Shown here piece after piece: positions 9,297 through 18,264 of a DNA stretch of 64,000 nucleotides; position 1 is the stretch's first letter, and each line of letters starts with the position of its first letter. The position numbers and the translations under genes are program-made. Below the pieces are notes generated by a model that was not told where the DNA came from, did no database searches, and worked only from the letters and a program-made list of their open reading frames with translations. Source of the DNA: Oceanipulchritudo coccoides (GTDB lineage Bacteria > Verrucomicrobiota > Verrucomicrobiia > Opitutales > Oceanipulchritudinaceae); NCBI RefSeq assembly GCF_010500615.1, contig NZ_JAAGNX010000001.1:697531-761530 (forward strand), in the 5' to 3' direction.

Positions 9297-11646
9297 TTTT
9301 ATGAAAGGCCTTTTCCAGATCCTGACTTTTTTTGTCCTGTTTGCTGTGACCTCAGCAACGGGATTAAATGCCCAAGCAAACGACCCGATCGTTTCCGATA
9401 TCGAAATCGAGTTTGTCGATATCCGCAACGTCAGCGATGAGGCCATTCTGGCGCGCCTTCAGGTCCGTGAGGGAATGCCATTCAACCAGAATCTGGTCGA
9501 TCGTTCTGTCAGGAGCCTTTATAATACCCGGTTGTTCGATTTTATCGAGGCTCGAACGGAGGACATGGCCGGTGGTCAGGTGCGTGTCATCTTCACGGTC
9601 CAGGCGCGTTACAAGATTGGAAAGATTGCCATCGAAGGAAACGACCGCCTGAAAACCCGTCGCCTGCGGCGTGAGGTGAACAGCCGGGTGGGGCAGAGCC
9701 TTGATGAAAGGCGAATCCGGCGCGATGCGGACAAGATCCTGACTTTCTACCGCGAAAAGGGCTACACTGAGGCCCGTGTAGACTATTCCATCGATCGGAA
9801 TCCAACGAACGGGCAGGGTGTGGTGACATTTCTCATCAACGAGGGACAAAAACTCAAGATTGACGAAGTTACCTATGTCGGGAACACCGCTTTCTCCGCC
9901 CGTGCCTTGAAAAAACAGATGGAGACCCGCAAGCGCTGGTTCCTCTCCTGGCTGACGGGTTCCGGCCGCTTCGATGAGGCGAAATTCCAGGAAGATCTGG
10001 AGCGGCTTCGCACGCTTTACCTGAATGCTGGCTATCTGGATGTCAGTATTCCTGAATCAAATGTGACCCTTGATTACCCGAGCGCGGGAGAGATTGATAT
10101 TACAATCCGGATTGACGAAGGTCGCCAGTATCGGGTCGGAGATATCAGATTTGAGGGGAACACTGTCTTTCCGACGCCGCTCCTCTATGCTTCGCTGGGT
10201 CTTCTTCCAGGGGATGTGTTCTCGCCTGAGGATCTGGATAAGGATGTGGAACGCATTTCCAATATCTACGGGGCAGTCGGCTATCTTGAAACCTCCGTTC
10301 GCCCGGAGCGCCGGGCCAACATTGGAACGGGTGCCATCGATCTCATCTATAATGTGCGCGAAAGTGACAAGTTTGAGGTCGAGTCGATCCTTATCGAAGG
10401 TAACACGAAAACCAAAAGCATTGTCGTCATCCGTGAGCTGGCCCTCTCACCGGGGCGCGTATTCAACATGGTCTACATGAAGAATAGTGAGGCTATTCTC
10501 AGGAATACCCGTTTCTTCGATGAGGTGCAGCTTTCCCCCGAATCGACCAATATCCCCGGCAAGAAGAACCTCAAGGTTCGCCTCAAGGAAGGCCGGACAG
10601 GGAACTTCCAGTTCGGGGCAGGATTCAGCTCCCTGGAAAGTGCGGTTGTTTTCTTCGAAATTTCCCAGTCCAATTTCGACCTTTTTAAATTCCGATCCCC
10701 CTTCATGCAGGGCGATGGGCAGAAGTTCCGTTTCAAGGGGTCTGTCGGTTCCTCCTCAAACGAGGTTGTCCTTGCCTTTGAAGAACCCTGGCTCTTTGAG
10801 CGCCGCCTCGCATTCGGATTTGAGCTTTTTCGCCGTGAGACAGACTTCAACAGCTCCACTTACAACGAGCTGCGCACAGGGGTGGAACTTTACCTCCGCA
10901 AGCGTCTCTTTGGCTTGATCAATGGCCAGGTCGCGTACCGGTATGAAATTGTCGACCTTCAGGACGTTACCGCTGTCGCCCCTGAATTGATCCGGACAGA
11001 GGCTGAAAGCAGTCCCCGCTCCATCTCCAAAGTCACATTTACCCTGTGGAGGGACACGCGTAATGATCTGATCTTCACAACGCGGGGAAGCCGGATTTCA
11101 CTGGCCACAACCTTTGCCGGGGTCGGTGGCGACACAGAATATATCAAGGTAGAGGGGCGCAGTGCATTCTTCCTCCCGACCTTTGAGTTTGGTGATCAGG
11201 TCCTTTCCATTTTGGGCCGGGTTGGATCACTCTGGGAATATAGTGATCAGGCTGTCCCTTTCTTCGACCGTTTTTACCTTGGTGGCCCGGATTCTGTTCG
11301 CGGCTTTGACTATCGGGAAGTCGGGCCAGTTGACAGCCGCGAGCCAGTCGGGGGCAACTCCTATGGTTTTGGGAGCCTTGAATACTCCATCAAGGTGGCG
11401 GATCCACTCCGTTTGGCTATCTTTTACGATTGGGGCTTCGTCAATGTGGATGACTTCGATTTCAGTCCCTCCACCTATAATGACAATTGGGGGATCGGAA
11501 TTCGCCTCCTCGTGCTCGGCAATCCGCTCCGGCTGGATTTCGGTATCCCGATCACCACAACCCAGATTCTCGATGAAAACGGCAATGTCATTTCGGACAA
11601 TGACGATGGCAGCCAATTCCATTTCTCCTTCGGAACCCGTTTTTAA
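9289..11646 (+). CDS. bamA: Outer membrane protein assembly factor BamA
   Basis: Folds and inserts beta-barrel proteins into the outer membrane. A signal peptide (MKGLFQILTFFVLFAVTSATG) ends near NAQA. Repeated POTRA domains cover about residues 35-430 (IAIEGNDRLKTRRLRREV, VTYVGNTAFSARALKKQM, IRFEGNTVFPTPLL, ILIEGNTKTKSIVVIREL). The Omp85 barrel follows, with GGPDSVRGFDYREVGP and a terminal phenylalanine (FSFGTRF), as needed for barrel recognition. Length 785 residues is normal. The start may be the ATG at 9289, overlapping dnaB by 8 bases, or the one at 9301, 4 bases past the dnaB stop, which gives a cleaner signal peptide. The skp-like gene follows. Confidence 0.94.
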   Translation: MLDFMKGLFQILTFFVLFAVTSATGLNAQANDPIVSDIEIEFVDIRNVSDEAILARLQVREGMPFNQNLVDRSVRSLYNTRLFDFIEARTEDMAGGQVRVIFTVQARYKIGKIAIEGNDRLKTRRLRREVNSRVGQSLDERRIRRDADKILTFYREKGYTEARVDYSIDRNPTNGQGVVTFLINEGQKLKIDEVTYVGNTAFSARALKKQMETRKRWFLSWLTGSGRFDEAKFQEDLERLRTLYLNAGYLDVSIPESNVTLDYPSAGEIDITIRIDEGRQYRVGDIRFEGNTVFPTPLLYASLGLLPGDVFSPEDLDKDVERISNIYGAVGYLETSVRPERRANIGTGAIDLIYNVRESDKFEVESILIEGNTKTKSIVVIRELALSPGRVFNMVYMKNSEAILRNTRFFDEVQLSPESTNIPGKKNLKVRLKEGRTGNFQFGAGFSSLESAVVFFEISQSNFDLFKFRSPFMQGDGQKFRFKGSVGSSSNEVVLAFEEPWLFERRLAFGFELFRRETDFNSSTYNELRTGVELYLRKRLFGLINGQVAYRYEIVDLQDVTAVAPELIRTEAESSPRSISKVTFTLWRDTRNDLIFTTRGSRISLATTFAGVGGDTEYIKVEGRSAFFLPTFEFGDQVLSILGRVGSLWEYSDQAVPFFDRFYLGGPDSVRGFDYREVGPVDSREPVGGNSYGFGSLEYSIKVADPLRLAIFYDWGFVNVDDFDFSPSTYNDNWGIGIRLLVLGNPLRLDFGIPITTTQILDENGNVISDNDDGSQFHFSFGTRF

Positions 11647-11655
11647 TTTGAACAA

Positions 11656-11675
11656 AGACCGGTTTACCGGGGTCT
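11656..11675 (+). other. Hairpin between bamA and skp-like gene
   Basis: AGACCGG-TTTA-CCGG(GG)TCT can fold into a stem with a two-base bulge, 10 bases after the bamA stop. No T-run follows. It may be a processing or stability element of the bamA-skp transcript; weakly supported. Confidence 0.3.
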
Positions 11676-11720
11676 GTTCATCATTGACCTTTAACGCAAA
11701 TCCAACACAAGATCGAACCA

Positions 11721-12305
11721 ATGACACATGTTAAGAAATACCTCCTGCCTGTCTTCCTGATGGGCGCCCTCGTTTTTAATCTGGCTTCTGCTGAGATGAC
11801 GGTTGTGACCGTCAGTATGCAAAAGCTCTTCGACGGGTATTATAAATCCGGCGAGGCCAACCAGCGTCTGGAAAGCATCCGGGAGCAGGCCGTGGCAGAA
11901 GCACAGGACAAGGAAAAGGAACTGCAGGAAATGGCTGAGCAAATCCGCTCCATGCAGGAAGAGCTTCAGAATCCAGTCCTTTCCGAAGACTCCAAGGCTG
12001 AAAAGCAGGGTGAGCTCCAGGCACTCGCCGAGCAGGGCCGTGCCAAGCAGGCTGAATTCCAGCAGTGGCAGCAGCAGACCATGGGCAATCTCAACCAGCG
12101 CAGCCAGGAAATCCGGAACACGCTGATTGAAGAGATCGTCAAAATCGTCAACGACATTGCCCTCAAGGATCACAGCGCTGACCTCGTTTTCGACACTTCC
12201 GACATCCTCGGAAGCGGCGTTCCAACCGTCCTTTATGCGGACTCGGATCTCGACATCACCGATGAAGTGATGATCAAGCTCAACGCTGACGCACCGAATA
12301 ACTAA
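11721..12305 (+). CDS. OmpH/Skp-family periplasmic chaperone
   Basis: Skp-type proteins hold unfolded outer-membrane proteins in the periplasm on the way to the Bam complex. The N-terminus is a clean signal peptide (MTHVKKYLLPVFLMGALVFNLASA). The mature part starts with a short beta strand (TVVTVSMQKLFDGYYKS) and then a long Gln/Glu-rich coiled coil (about residues 50-140), the tentacle region of the family. The C-terminal 45 residues return to beta structure (ADLVFDTSDILGSGVPTVLY). It stands between bamA and lpxD, the usual Skp position. Length 194 residues is slightly more than E. coli Skp. An intrinsic terminator follows. Confidence 0.88.
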   Translation: MTHVKKYLLPVFLMGALVFNLASAEMTVVTVSMQKLFDGYYKSGEANQRLESIREQAVAEAQDKEKELQEMAEQIRSMQEELQNPVLSEDSKAEKQGELQALAEQGRAKQAEFQQWQQQTMGNLNQRSQEIRNTLIEEIVKIVNDIALKDHSADLVFDTSDILGSGVPTVLYADSDLDITDEVMIKLNADAPNN

Positions 12306-12328
12306 GCAGTTTTATACCCTTTATCATC

Positions 12329-12365
12329 AGCCCCGATCGCCATGTTGTGCGGTCGGGGCTTTTTG
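12329..12365 (+). terminator. Intrinsic terminator after skp-like gene
   Basis: AGCCCCGATCGC and GCGGTCGGGGCT form a 12-bp stem with one T-G wobble around an 8-base loop, followed at once by a T-run. It ends the bamA-skp transcript, so lpxD should have its own promoter in 12366-12414. Confidence 0.9.
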
Positions 12366-12414
12366 TTGCATAAAAACATTTGAATCCTTTCTCCCGAGCG
12401 AACAAGTTCTAGGC

Positions 12415-13443
12415 ATGAAATGGAGCCTGACCGTGACGGAATTGCTTGACTGGCTGGGAAATCCAGTGGCTGAGGGGAAATATGACGGTGAGATCACGGG
12501 AATTGCCGACCTGCGGGAGGCAGTGCCTGGAGATTTGACATTCTTATCGACTGGAAAATATGCCAAGCATCTCGATGATTCAGCGGCGAGTGTGGTCCTG
12601 CTTTCGGAGGATCAAGCGGGCTCTCCAGCGGGGAACCAAGTCTGGGTCCGGGTCAAGGATCCCTCGCTTGCCTTGGGAACGGTTTGTGAGCACCTCGAGC
12701 GAGTCCTCATTCCAGCCCTTCAGACAGGGATTCATTCAACCGCTATCGTTGACCCGACGGCTGAAATCGATCCATCTGCCTCGATTGGGCCCAATTGTCT
12801 CATTGGGGCAAACGCGCGGATTGCCAAGGGCGCTATACTTGATTCCAACGTGCGGGTTGAGCATGGAGCCACTGTCGGGGAAGGAACACACCTGCATCAC
12901 TCTGTCGTCATTGGCTGGGGTTGCGTCGTCGGAAAGGCCTGTTGCCTCTTTCCCGGAGCGGTCATCGGGGCGGACGGATTTGGGTTTCACTCGGACAAGA
13001 CCGGCCACCACCGCCTGGCCCAGATTGGTAAGGTTGTCATCGAGGACAGCGTGGAAGTGGGCGCTAATGCCTGCATCGACCGGGCCCGGTTTTCGGAGAC
13101 CCGGATTGGGGAAGGGACGAAAATCGATAATCTCGTCCAGATTGGCCACAATGTGAAAGTCGGGAAGCATTGCATCATATGCGCCTGCATCGGCATTTCC
13201 GGTAGCGCAGAACTGGGGAATTTCGTGGTGCTGGCCGGACAAGTGGGCATAGCCGGACACCTGAAGATCGGGGATGGGGTCACAGCCACGGGGCAGAGCG
13301 GCATTACCAAGGATATCCCGCCCGGAACCGTGCTCAGTGGCACGCCTGCCCGCCCTCATAGGGAGGAGTTACGCAAACAGGTTCTTCTGAAGAAACTACC
13401 GGAACTTGCCGAACGCCTGAAAGCGATTGAGGACAAACTGTGA
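12415..13443 (+). CDS. lpxD: UDP-3-O-acylglucosamine N-acyltransferase
   Basis: Adds the second 3-hydroxyacyl chain in lipid A synthesis, using acyl-ACP. Residues 1-100 are the uridine-binding N-terminal domain (ADLREAVPGDLTFLS; KYAKHL). Residues 105-310 are a left-handed beta helix of hexapeptide repeats (IDPSASIGPNCLIGANARI and many like it) with the catalytic-histidine region IDNLVQIGHNVKVG and the acyl-pocket segment GADGFGF. A short helical C-terminus (LRKQVLLKKLPELAERLKAI) closes the 342-residue protein. The rest of the lpx set (lpxA, lpxB, fabZ) is not next to it; prs follows instead. Confidence 0.95.
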   Translation: MKWSLTVTELLDWLGNPVAEGKYDGEITGIADLREAVPGDLTFLSTGKYAKHLDDSAASVVLLSEDQAGSPAGNQVWVRVKDPSLALGTVCEHLERVLIPALQTGIHSTAIVDPTAEIDPSASIGPNCLIGANARIAKGAILDSNVRVEHGATVGEGTHLHHSVVIGWGCVVGKACCLFPGAVIGADGFGFHSDKTGHHRLAQIGKVVIEDSVEVGANACIDRARFSETRIGEGTKIDNLVQIGHNVKVGKHCIICACIGISGSAELGNFVVLAGQVGIAGHLKIGDGVTATGQSGITKDIPPGTVLSGTPARPHREELRKQVLLKKLPELAERLKAIEDKL

Positions 13444-13523
13444 AAAGCGCGCATTTGGGAGATATTTGTTTGCCCCGTTTTGCGGAAGGCGGCATTGAAT
13501 TTCTCAACGCTTGGAGATGATTT

Positions 13524-14471
13524 ATGCAAATTGGTGAAATGAAAATACTCATGGGGAGCGCGAATGTTCCCCTTGCGAAGGCCGTGTGCGAGTTTGTCGG
13601 GACGGAGCCCACACACGTCACCTTGAAGCGTTTTCCGGACAAGGAAGTCTTCGTCAAGATTGACGAAAATATCCGGGGAAAAGATGTCTTTATCATTCAA
13701 CCAACCTGCCCCCCGGCAAACGATAACCTGATGGAGTTGCTCATCATGATTGATGCGGCTCGTCGCGCCTCGGCCAACCGGATCAATGCGGTCGTTCCCT
13801 TTTATGGATATGCACGGCAGGACCGCAAGGACCAGCCGCGTGTCCCGATAACGGCCAAGCTGGTGGCCAACCTGCTTGTCACTGCTGGCGCCAACCGGGT
13901 CCTGACAATGGATCTGCACGCACCGCAAATCCAAGGCTTTTTTGATATACCGGTCGACCACCTCTACGCCTCGACAGTCTTTTTTGATTACCTGAAGAAA
14001 TTCAAGGATGAGAACCTGATTGTCATCTCCCCGGATGTCGGGGGCATCAAGATGGCGGCAGCTTACGCTTCCATGCTGGGTACTGATTTTGGCTTTGTCG
14101 CAAAGAAGCGTATGGACGCCACGCAAGTCGAAGCGACGAGTGTCGTGGGCGATGTGGAAGGGAAGTCCGTTCTCATTGTCGATGACTTGACGGAGTCGGC
14201 CGGGACACTCCAGGCAGCCGCAAAGATACTCAAGGAGCGCGGGGCCGCCAAGGTCCGTGCAGCCGTGAGCCACGCCGTTCTCAATAGCAAGGGATACGAG
14301 CGCATGCAGGAGGGCTTCCTGGATGAGCTGATTTCGACCAATTCAACGCCGGTCGATTGTCGTGGCCTCCCCATTACGATCCTGTCGATTGCCCCCTTGC
14401 TGGGTGAGGCCATGTTGCGGATCAATAATCACCAGAGTGTGACCTCCCTTTTCCGCATCAAGGGCTTCTAA
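13524..14471 (+). CDS. prs: Ribose-phosphate pyrophosphokinase
   Basis: Makes PRPP from ribose 5-phosphate and ATP for nucleotide, His and Trp synthesis. A GGAG site precedes the start. The family motifs are present: RFPDKEVFVKIDENIRG, the flexible-loop and catalytic region GYARQDRKDQPRVPITAK, MDLHAPQIQGFFDIPVDHL, SPDVGG, and the PRPP loop IVDDLTESAGTL, which differs a little from the more common DDMIDTGGT. Length 315 residues is normal. It lies between lpxD and the degP-like gene. Confidence 0.93.
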   Translation: MQIGEMKILMGSANVPLAKAVCEFVGTEPTHVTLKRFPDKEVFVKIDENIRGKDVFIIQPTCPPANDNLMELLIMIDAARRASANRINAVVPFYGYARQDRKDQPRVPITAKLVANLLVTAGANRVLTMDLHAPQIQGFFDIPVDHLYASTVFFDYLKKFKDENLIVISPDVGGIKMAAAYASMLGTDFGFVAKKRMDATQVEATSVVGDVEGKSVLIVDDLTESAGTLQAAAKILKERGAAKVRAAVSHAVLNSKGYERMQEGFLDELISTNSTPVDCRGLPITILSIAPLLGEAMLRINNHQSVTSLFRIKGF

Positions 14472-14542
14472 AGACCTTTGTTTCGCACTTTATCCGGTTT
14501 TCCGGAAGAAATTTTGAATTCCCCGGGTGGGGTTGCGTCAAA

Positions 14543-14567
14543 TGAGATAATGGAAAATATTATCTCA
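14543..14567. promoter_or_regulatory. Inverted repeat ahead of the degP-like gene
   Basis: TGAGATAAT and ATTATCTCA are perfect 9-base arms separated by 7 bases, ending 6 bases before the chosen degP start at 14574. It could be a repressor or activator operator, or an mRNA hairpin covering the translation start, which lacks a Shine-Dalgarno sequence. Confidence 0.5.
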
Positions 14568-14573
14568 CACACT

Positions 14574-16064
14574 ATGAAGCTATCCACCCACACAAAACCT
14601 TTCGCGTCGTCCCGTCGGCTTTTTGCGCTCGGGCTAATGGTCATTGCTGGCACTGGGCTGCATGCAGAGACGGATTTTCCTTTGAGCACGGAACCTGTCG
14701 ATGATGGTTCAGCCCCGCATCTCGCCAGCTATGCGGATATTCTTGAGCCCGCCCGCTCGGCTGTGGTTTCCGTGACAACAGCCAGCATCGTGGAGATCAT
14801 GCGGAATCCTAACCGGAGCCCGATCGAGGAATTCCTGCGCCGCTATTACGGCATGCCGGACAGCACACCCAATCCCCGCCAGCGTCAGGCTCCTGAGGAA
14901 CCCATCGAGCGGCGCATTCCGAACGGTCTCGGTTCCGGCGTTATTATTTCCAGCGACGGATACATTCTCACCAACAACCATGTGGTTTCCGATGAATCTG
15001 GAGATCCGGCTGACGAAATCACCGTGCATCTGGATGACGGATCGCAGGTGGACGCCGTTCTGGTTGGTCGAGATGAACGAACGGATGTGGCCTTGCTGAA
15101 GATTGAGCAGGATGACCTGCCTTTTATCCAGATGGCCGATAGCGATATGCTCCGGGTCGGGGATATTGTGTTTGCGATTGGTAACCCGCTTGGGGTGGGA
15201 CAGACCAGCACGATGGGGATTGTTTCCGCGACCAAGCGGAGCAATCTGGGCCTTCTTGGAAATCAGGGCTACGAGAATTTTATCCAGACAGATGCTGCCA
15301 TCAATCGGGGTAATTCCGGAGGAGCGTTGGTTGATGCAAAAGGGCGCCTGGTTGGTATCAATACAGCAATTTTCTCGCAGACCGGCGGCAATATCGGGAT
15401 CGGTTTTGCGGTCCCTTCCAGCCTGGCCCGCACTGTCGTCCTCGAGCTCATTGAAAACGGGAAGGTTCGCCGTGGTTATCTGGGGGTCTCGATCAGTGAC
15501 TTGAATCAGGACATGGCAGAAGCCTTCCAGACCGGAACAACTGATGGAGCGCTTGTCGAGGTTGTCCAGGAAGGCACGCCCGCCGCACGCGCTGGAATGA
15601 AGCGGGGAGATGTGATCCGCAAGATCGACAACTATCCGGTTGAATCGGTTGCCGACCTGCGACTCAAGGTGGCATCCCTGCGTCCCGGCACTGAGGTGTC
15701 AGTTCTGGTCATCCGCGAAGGTGAAGAGGAAACCCTCAAGGTCACGCTTGGGAGTCTCGATGATCCAACGGCGGTCGTGACCAGTGAGGAGTCCCCCATA
15801 GACGGGGTCGGGCTGGAGCCCGTTACTCCGGCTATTGAGGACGAGTGGAATCTCAACGTGGACACCGGCCTGCTCATTACTGAAGTCAATCCACGGTCGC
15901 CACACGCACAGGTTCTTGCCCGGGGAATGGTCATTCTCGAGGTGAATGATGAGCCGGTTGAGACAGTCGGTCAGTTGAACAACCTGCTTGTTCCCGGCAA
16001 GGTGAATAAGCTCTGGGTTGTCTACCGTGGTAATCGCGGGTTTATCGCCCTCCGGATGGAGTAA
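14574..16064 (+). CDS. Periplasmic serine endoprotease, DegP/DegQ type
   Basis: HtrA-family protease that degrades or refolds damaged envelope proteins. The start at 14574 gives a signal peptide (MKLSTHTKPFASSRRLFALG... ending GLHAET); upstream in-frame ATG/TTG starts lack one. The catalytic triad is visible as His in ILTNNHVV, Asp in DERTDVALLKI and Ser in RGNSGGALV. PDZ1 (YLGVSISDLNQDMAEAFQ to VTLG) and a second, shorter PDZ (TGLLITEVNPRSPHAQVL to the end) follow, as in DegP/DegQ. Length 496 residues is normal. An inverted repeat directly upstream suggests regulation, as expected for an envelope-stress gene. Confidence 0.93.
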   Translation: MKLSTHTKPFASSRRLFALGLMVIAGTGLHAETDFPLSTEPVDDGSAPHLASYADILEPARSAVVSVTTASIVEIMRNPNRSPIEEFLRRYYGMPDSTPNPRQRQAPEEPIERRIPNGLGSGVIISSDGYILTNNHVVSDESGDPADEITVHLDDGSQVDAVLVGRDERTDVALLKIEQDDLPFIQMADSDMLRVGDIVFAIGNPLGVGQTSTMGIVSATKRSNLGLLGNQGYENFIQTDAAINRGNSGGALVDAKGRLVGINTAIFSQTGGNIGIGFAVPSSLARTVVLELIENGKVRRGYLGVSISDLNQDMAEAFQTGTTDGALVEVVQEGTPAARAGMKRGDVIRKIDNYPVESVADLRLKVASLRPGTEVSVLVIREGEEETLKVTLGSLDDPTAVVTSEESPIDGVGLEPVTPAIEDEWNLNVDTGLLITEVNPRSPHAQVLARGMVILEVNDEPVETVGQLNNLLVPGKVNKLWVVYRGNRGFIALRME

Positions 16065-16082
16065 GGCGTTGGCGGAAGGCCG

Positions 16083-18158
16083 CTACGCACTTGCCTTCAG
16101 TCCAAGACGAATAAGCAAGGCTTCCGGATCCGGGTCACGGCCCATGAAACTCCTGAAGAGGTTCTCCGGCTGATCGGAATTACCACGTGCCAGGACTTCA
16201 TTCCGGAAGGCCAATCCCGTCTGTTGATTAAGGATTCCTTCGTTGGTAAACCGGGTAAAGGCATCCGCATCGAGGACCTCCGCCCATTTGTAACTGTAAT
16301 ATCCCGAGGCGTAACCGGTGGAGCTTGAGAACAGGTGCTCAAAACGGCGTGCCATACTTGGATACTTCTTGCTCATCGGGGGCAGGTATTCATCAATCTC
16401 GGAATTAACGAAGGCGTCGAAGTCCTTGTCTTGTTCGGGATCAAAGCGCAAGTGCAGGGCAAGATCCAGTTTGGCAAAGCACAGCTGGCGCATTTGCATC
16501 CCGCCAGCACCAAAATTCCGGGCCTTCTTCATTTTCTGGAAGAGTTCCTCCGGGATTGGTTCACCGGTTTCATAGTGCCGGGCAAAAAGATCGAGGCTCT
16601 CACGTTCCCAGCACCAGTTTTCCATGATCTGGGACGGTAACTCGACAAAATCCCAGGCCACATTCGTGCCGCAGAGGCTCCGAATCTTGACCTCACTCAG
16701 GACGTGGTGGAGGAGATGCCCGAATTCATGGAAAACCGTTTCCACGTCGCGGTGGTTCAGCAGGGCCGGCTTGTCGCCGACGGGTGGTGTCAAATTGCCT
16801 GCGATGAAGCCAAGGTGCGGCGACAGCTCACCTCCTTCGGAGGATTTGCCCGTAATCAAGCCATTCATCCACGCGCCCCCGCGCTTGGTCTCCCGTGGAA
16901 ACCAATCCGCATAGAAGGAGCCGAGGTGCCGTCCCGAAGAGGCGTCAGTCACTTTATAAAGCTGGACTGATTCGTGCCATGTATTCGGTTTGGGATCAGT
17001 CTGTTCCTCGACGCAAATACCGAAAATCTTCTCCACAAGGGCGAACATGCCGGTCATGACCGACTGAACAGGAAAATAGGGGCGCAGGATTTCCTCATCA
17101 AAATCATAGGTTTCGAGGCGGAGCTTTTCAGCCCAGTAGCTCATCTCCCATGGATGGAGCGGACCTTTCTCGCCACCGGTTTTGGCTGCCTTGTAGGCCA
17201 TCAGTTCCTCATTTTCCTTATTAAAGGCGCCGAGCGTCTTCTTGTGGAGATCCTCGACAAATTGCAAGGCCTGTGCGCCGGACTTGGCCATTCTCCTTGA
17301 AAGGACCCAATCGGGGAAGACCTTTCTACCTAGCAACTTCGCCTTCTCATTGCGAAGGGTGATGATTTCCCGGATCAACGGCTCGTTATCAAACTCCGGT
17401 GTATTGGCCACATTCGCGGAGGCTTCATAGAGCTCCTTCCTCAGGGAATCGGAATCGGCAAAGCGCAACACCGGGAAAAAGGATGGCGCTTGCAGGGTGA
17501 AGCGGTACTTCGGACTTTCCTCGGTGCCTTGCCCCTTGGACAGGGCGGAGAGGCGGGCCGACTCAATAAACGACTCCGGGAGGCCCTTCAGTTCATCGAC
17601 AGACTCGACAATCTTTTCGTACTTGTTGGTCGAATCGAGGACATTCTCGGAGAACTGTTTCGTGACTTTCGCCAATGTTGCCTCAATTGCCTGCAGTCGA
17701 TCGCGGGTCTTGTCGTCCTGATTAGCCCCTGCGTCCTCAAAGTCTTTCAGGGTCTCTTCCACAAAGCGTTTTTCCACTTTGCCGAGTTTATCAAAGCCCT
17801 CCCCGGCGCGAAAATTCCTCAGCTTCGCATAGAGTTTCTGGTTGAGGGGAATGGCCGAGAAATAGGCGGATACCTTTGGAAGAACCTCCTTGTGGGCCTT
17901 TCTTAATTCGGGGTGGTCATTTACGGAATCCAGATGGTTCACCTTGGACCAGGGCGCTGAGACAATCTCACCGGCCACCTCAAGTGCCAGAAAGGTGTTG
18001 GCAAAGGTCTCTTCGCCATCTTTCAGGGATTCGATTACGGCAAGCGCGGCGCTGCCCTGCTCAATGGCCGCTTCCATGTCGGGCACGACGTGATCAGCGG
18101 TCAGGGAGGTCCAATTGACGGCAAATTCTTTTTTTAGAAACGGTTGGGTAGTACTCAT
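16083..18158 (-). CDS. M3-family oligopeptidase (oligopeptidase A type)
   Basis: Zinc metallopeptidase of the thimet oligopeptidase family that breaks down short peptides in the cytoplasm. The zinc motif HEFGH is at about residues 477-481 (VFHEFGHLLHHVLSEV), with the distal ligand region ENWCWERESL about 30 residues on. GYASGYYSYKWAEVLDADAF near the C-terminus is also typical of OpdA/PrlC. There is no signal peptide and the 691-residue length is normal. It converges with the degP-like gene (18 bases between stops) and diverges from the reductase gene at 18265. Confidence 0.92.
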   Translation of the reverse strand: MSTTQPFLKKEFAVNWTSLTADHVVPDMEAAIEQGSAALAVIESLKDGEETFANTFLALEVAGEIVSAPWSKVNHLDSVNDHPELRKAHKEVLPKVSAYFSAIPLNQKLYAKLRNFRAGEGFDKLGKVEKRFVEETLKDFEDAGANQDDKTRDRLQAIEATLAKVTKQFSENVLDSTNKYEKIVESVDELKGLPESFIESARLSALSKGQGTEESPKYRFTLQAPSFFPVLRFADSDSLRKELYEASANVANTPEFDNEPLIREIITLRNEKAKLLGRKVFPDWVLSRRMAKSGAQALQFVEDLHKKTLGAFNKENEELMAYKAAKTGGEKGPLHPWEMSYWAEKLRLETYDFDEEILRPYFPVQSVMTGMFALVEKIFGICVEEQTDPKPNTWHESVQLYKVTDASSGRHLGSFYADWFPRETKRGGAWMNGLITGKSSEGGELSPHLGFIAGNLTPPVGDKPALLNHRDVETVFHEFGHLLHHVLSEVKIRSLCGTNVAWDFVELPSQIMENWCWERESLDLFARHYETGEPIPEELFQKMKKARNFGAGGMQMRQLCFAKLDLALHLRFDPEQDKDFDAFVNSEIDEYLPPMSKKYPSMARRFEHLFSSSTGYASGYYSYKWAEVLDADAFTRFTNEGILNQQTGLAFRNEVLARGNSDQPENLFRSFMGRDPDPEALLIRLGLKASA

Positions 18159-18264
18159 ACGGAATAATCAACCCCTTCGAGCGATAGAGGCAACTCCTGC
18201 GAAAGGTTTTTTGTGAGAGGATTAAGTCTGGAAATTTGTCCTGAGCTGGATGAGGATGGTCTCG

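Noticed and set aside
15301-15340. GNSGGAL in place of GNSGGPL in the degP-like protease
   Set aside because: GNSGGAL also occurs in E. coli DegP, so it is not unusual.
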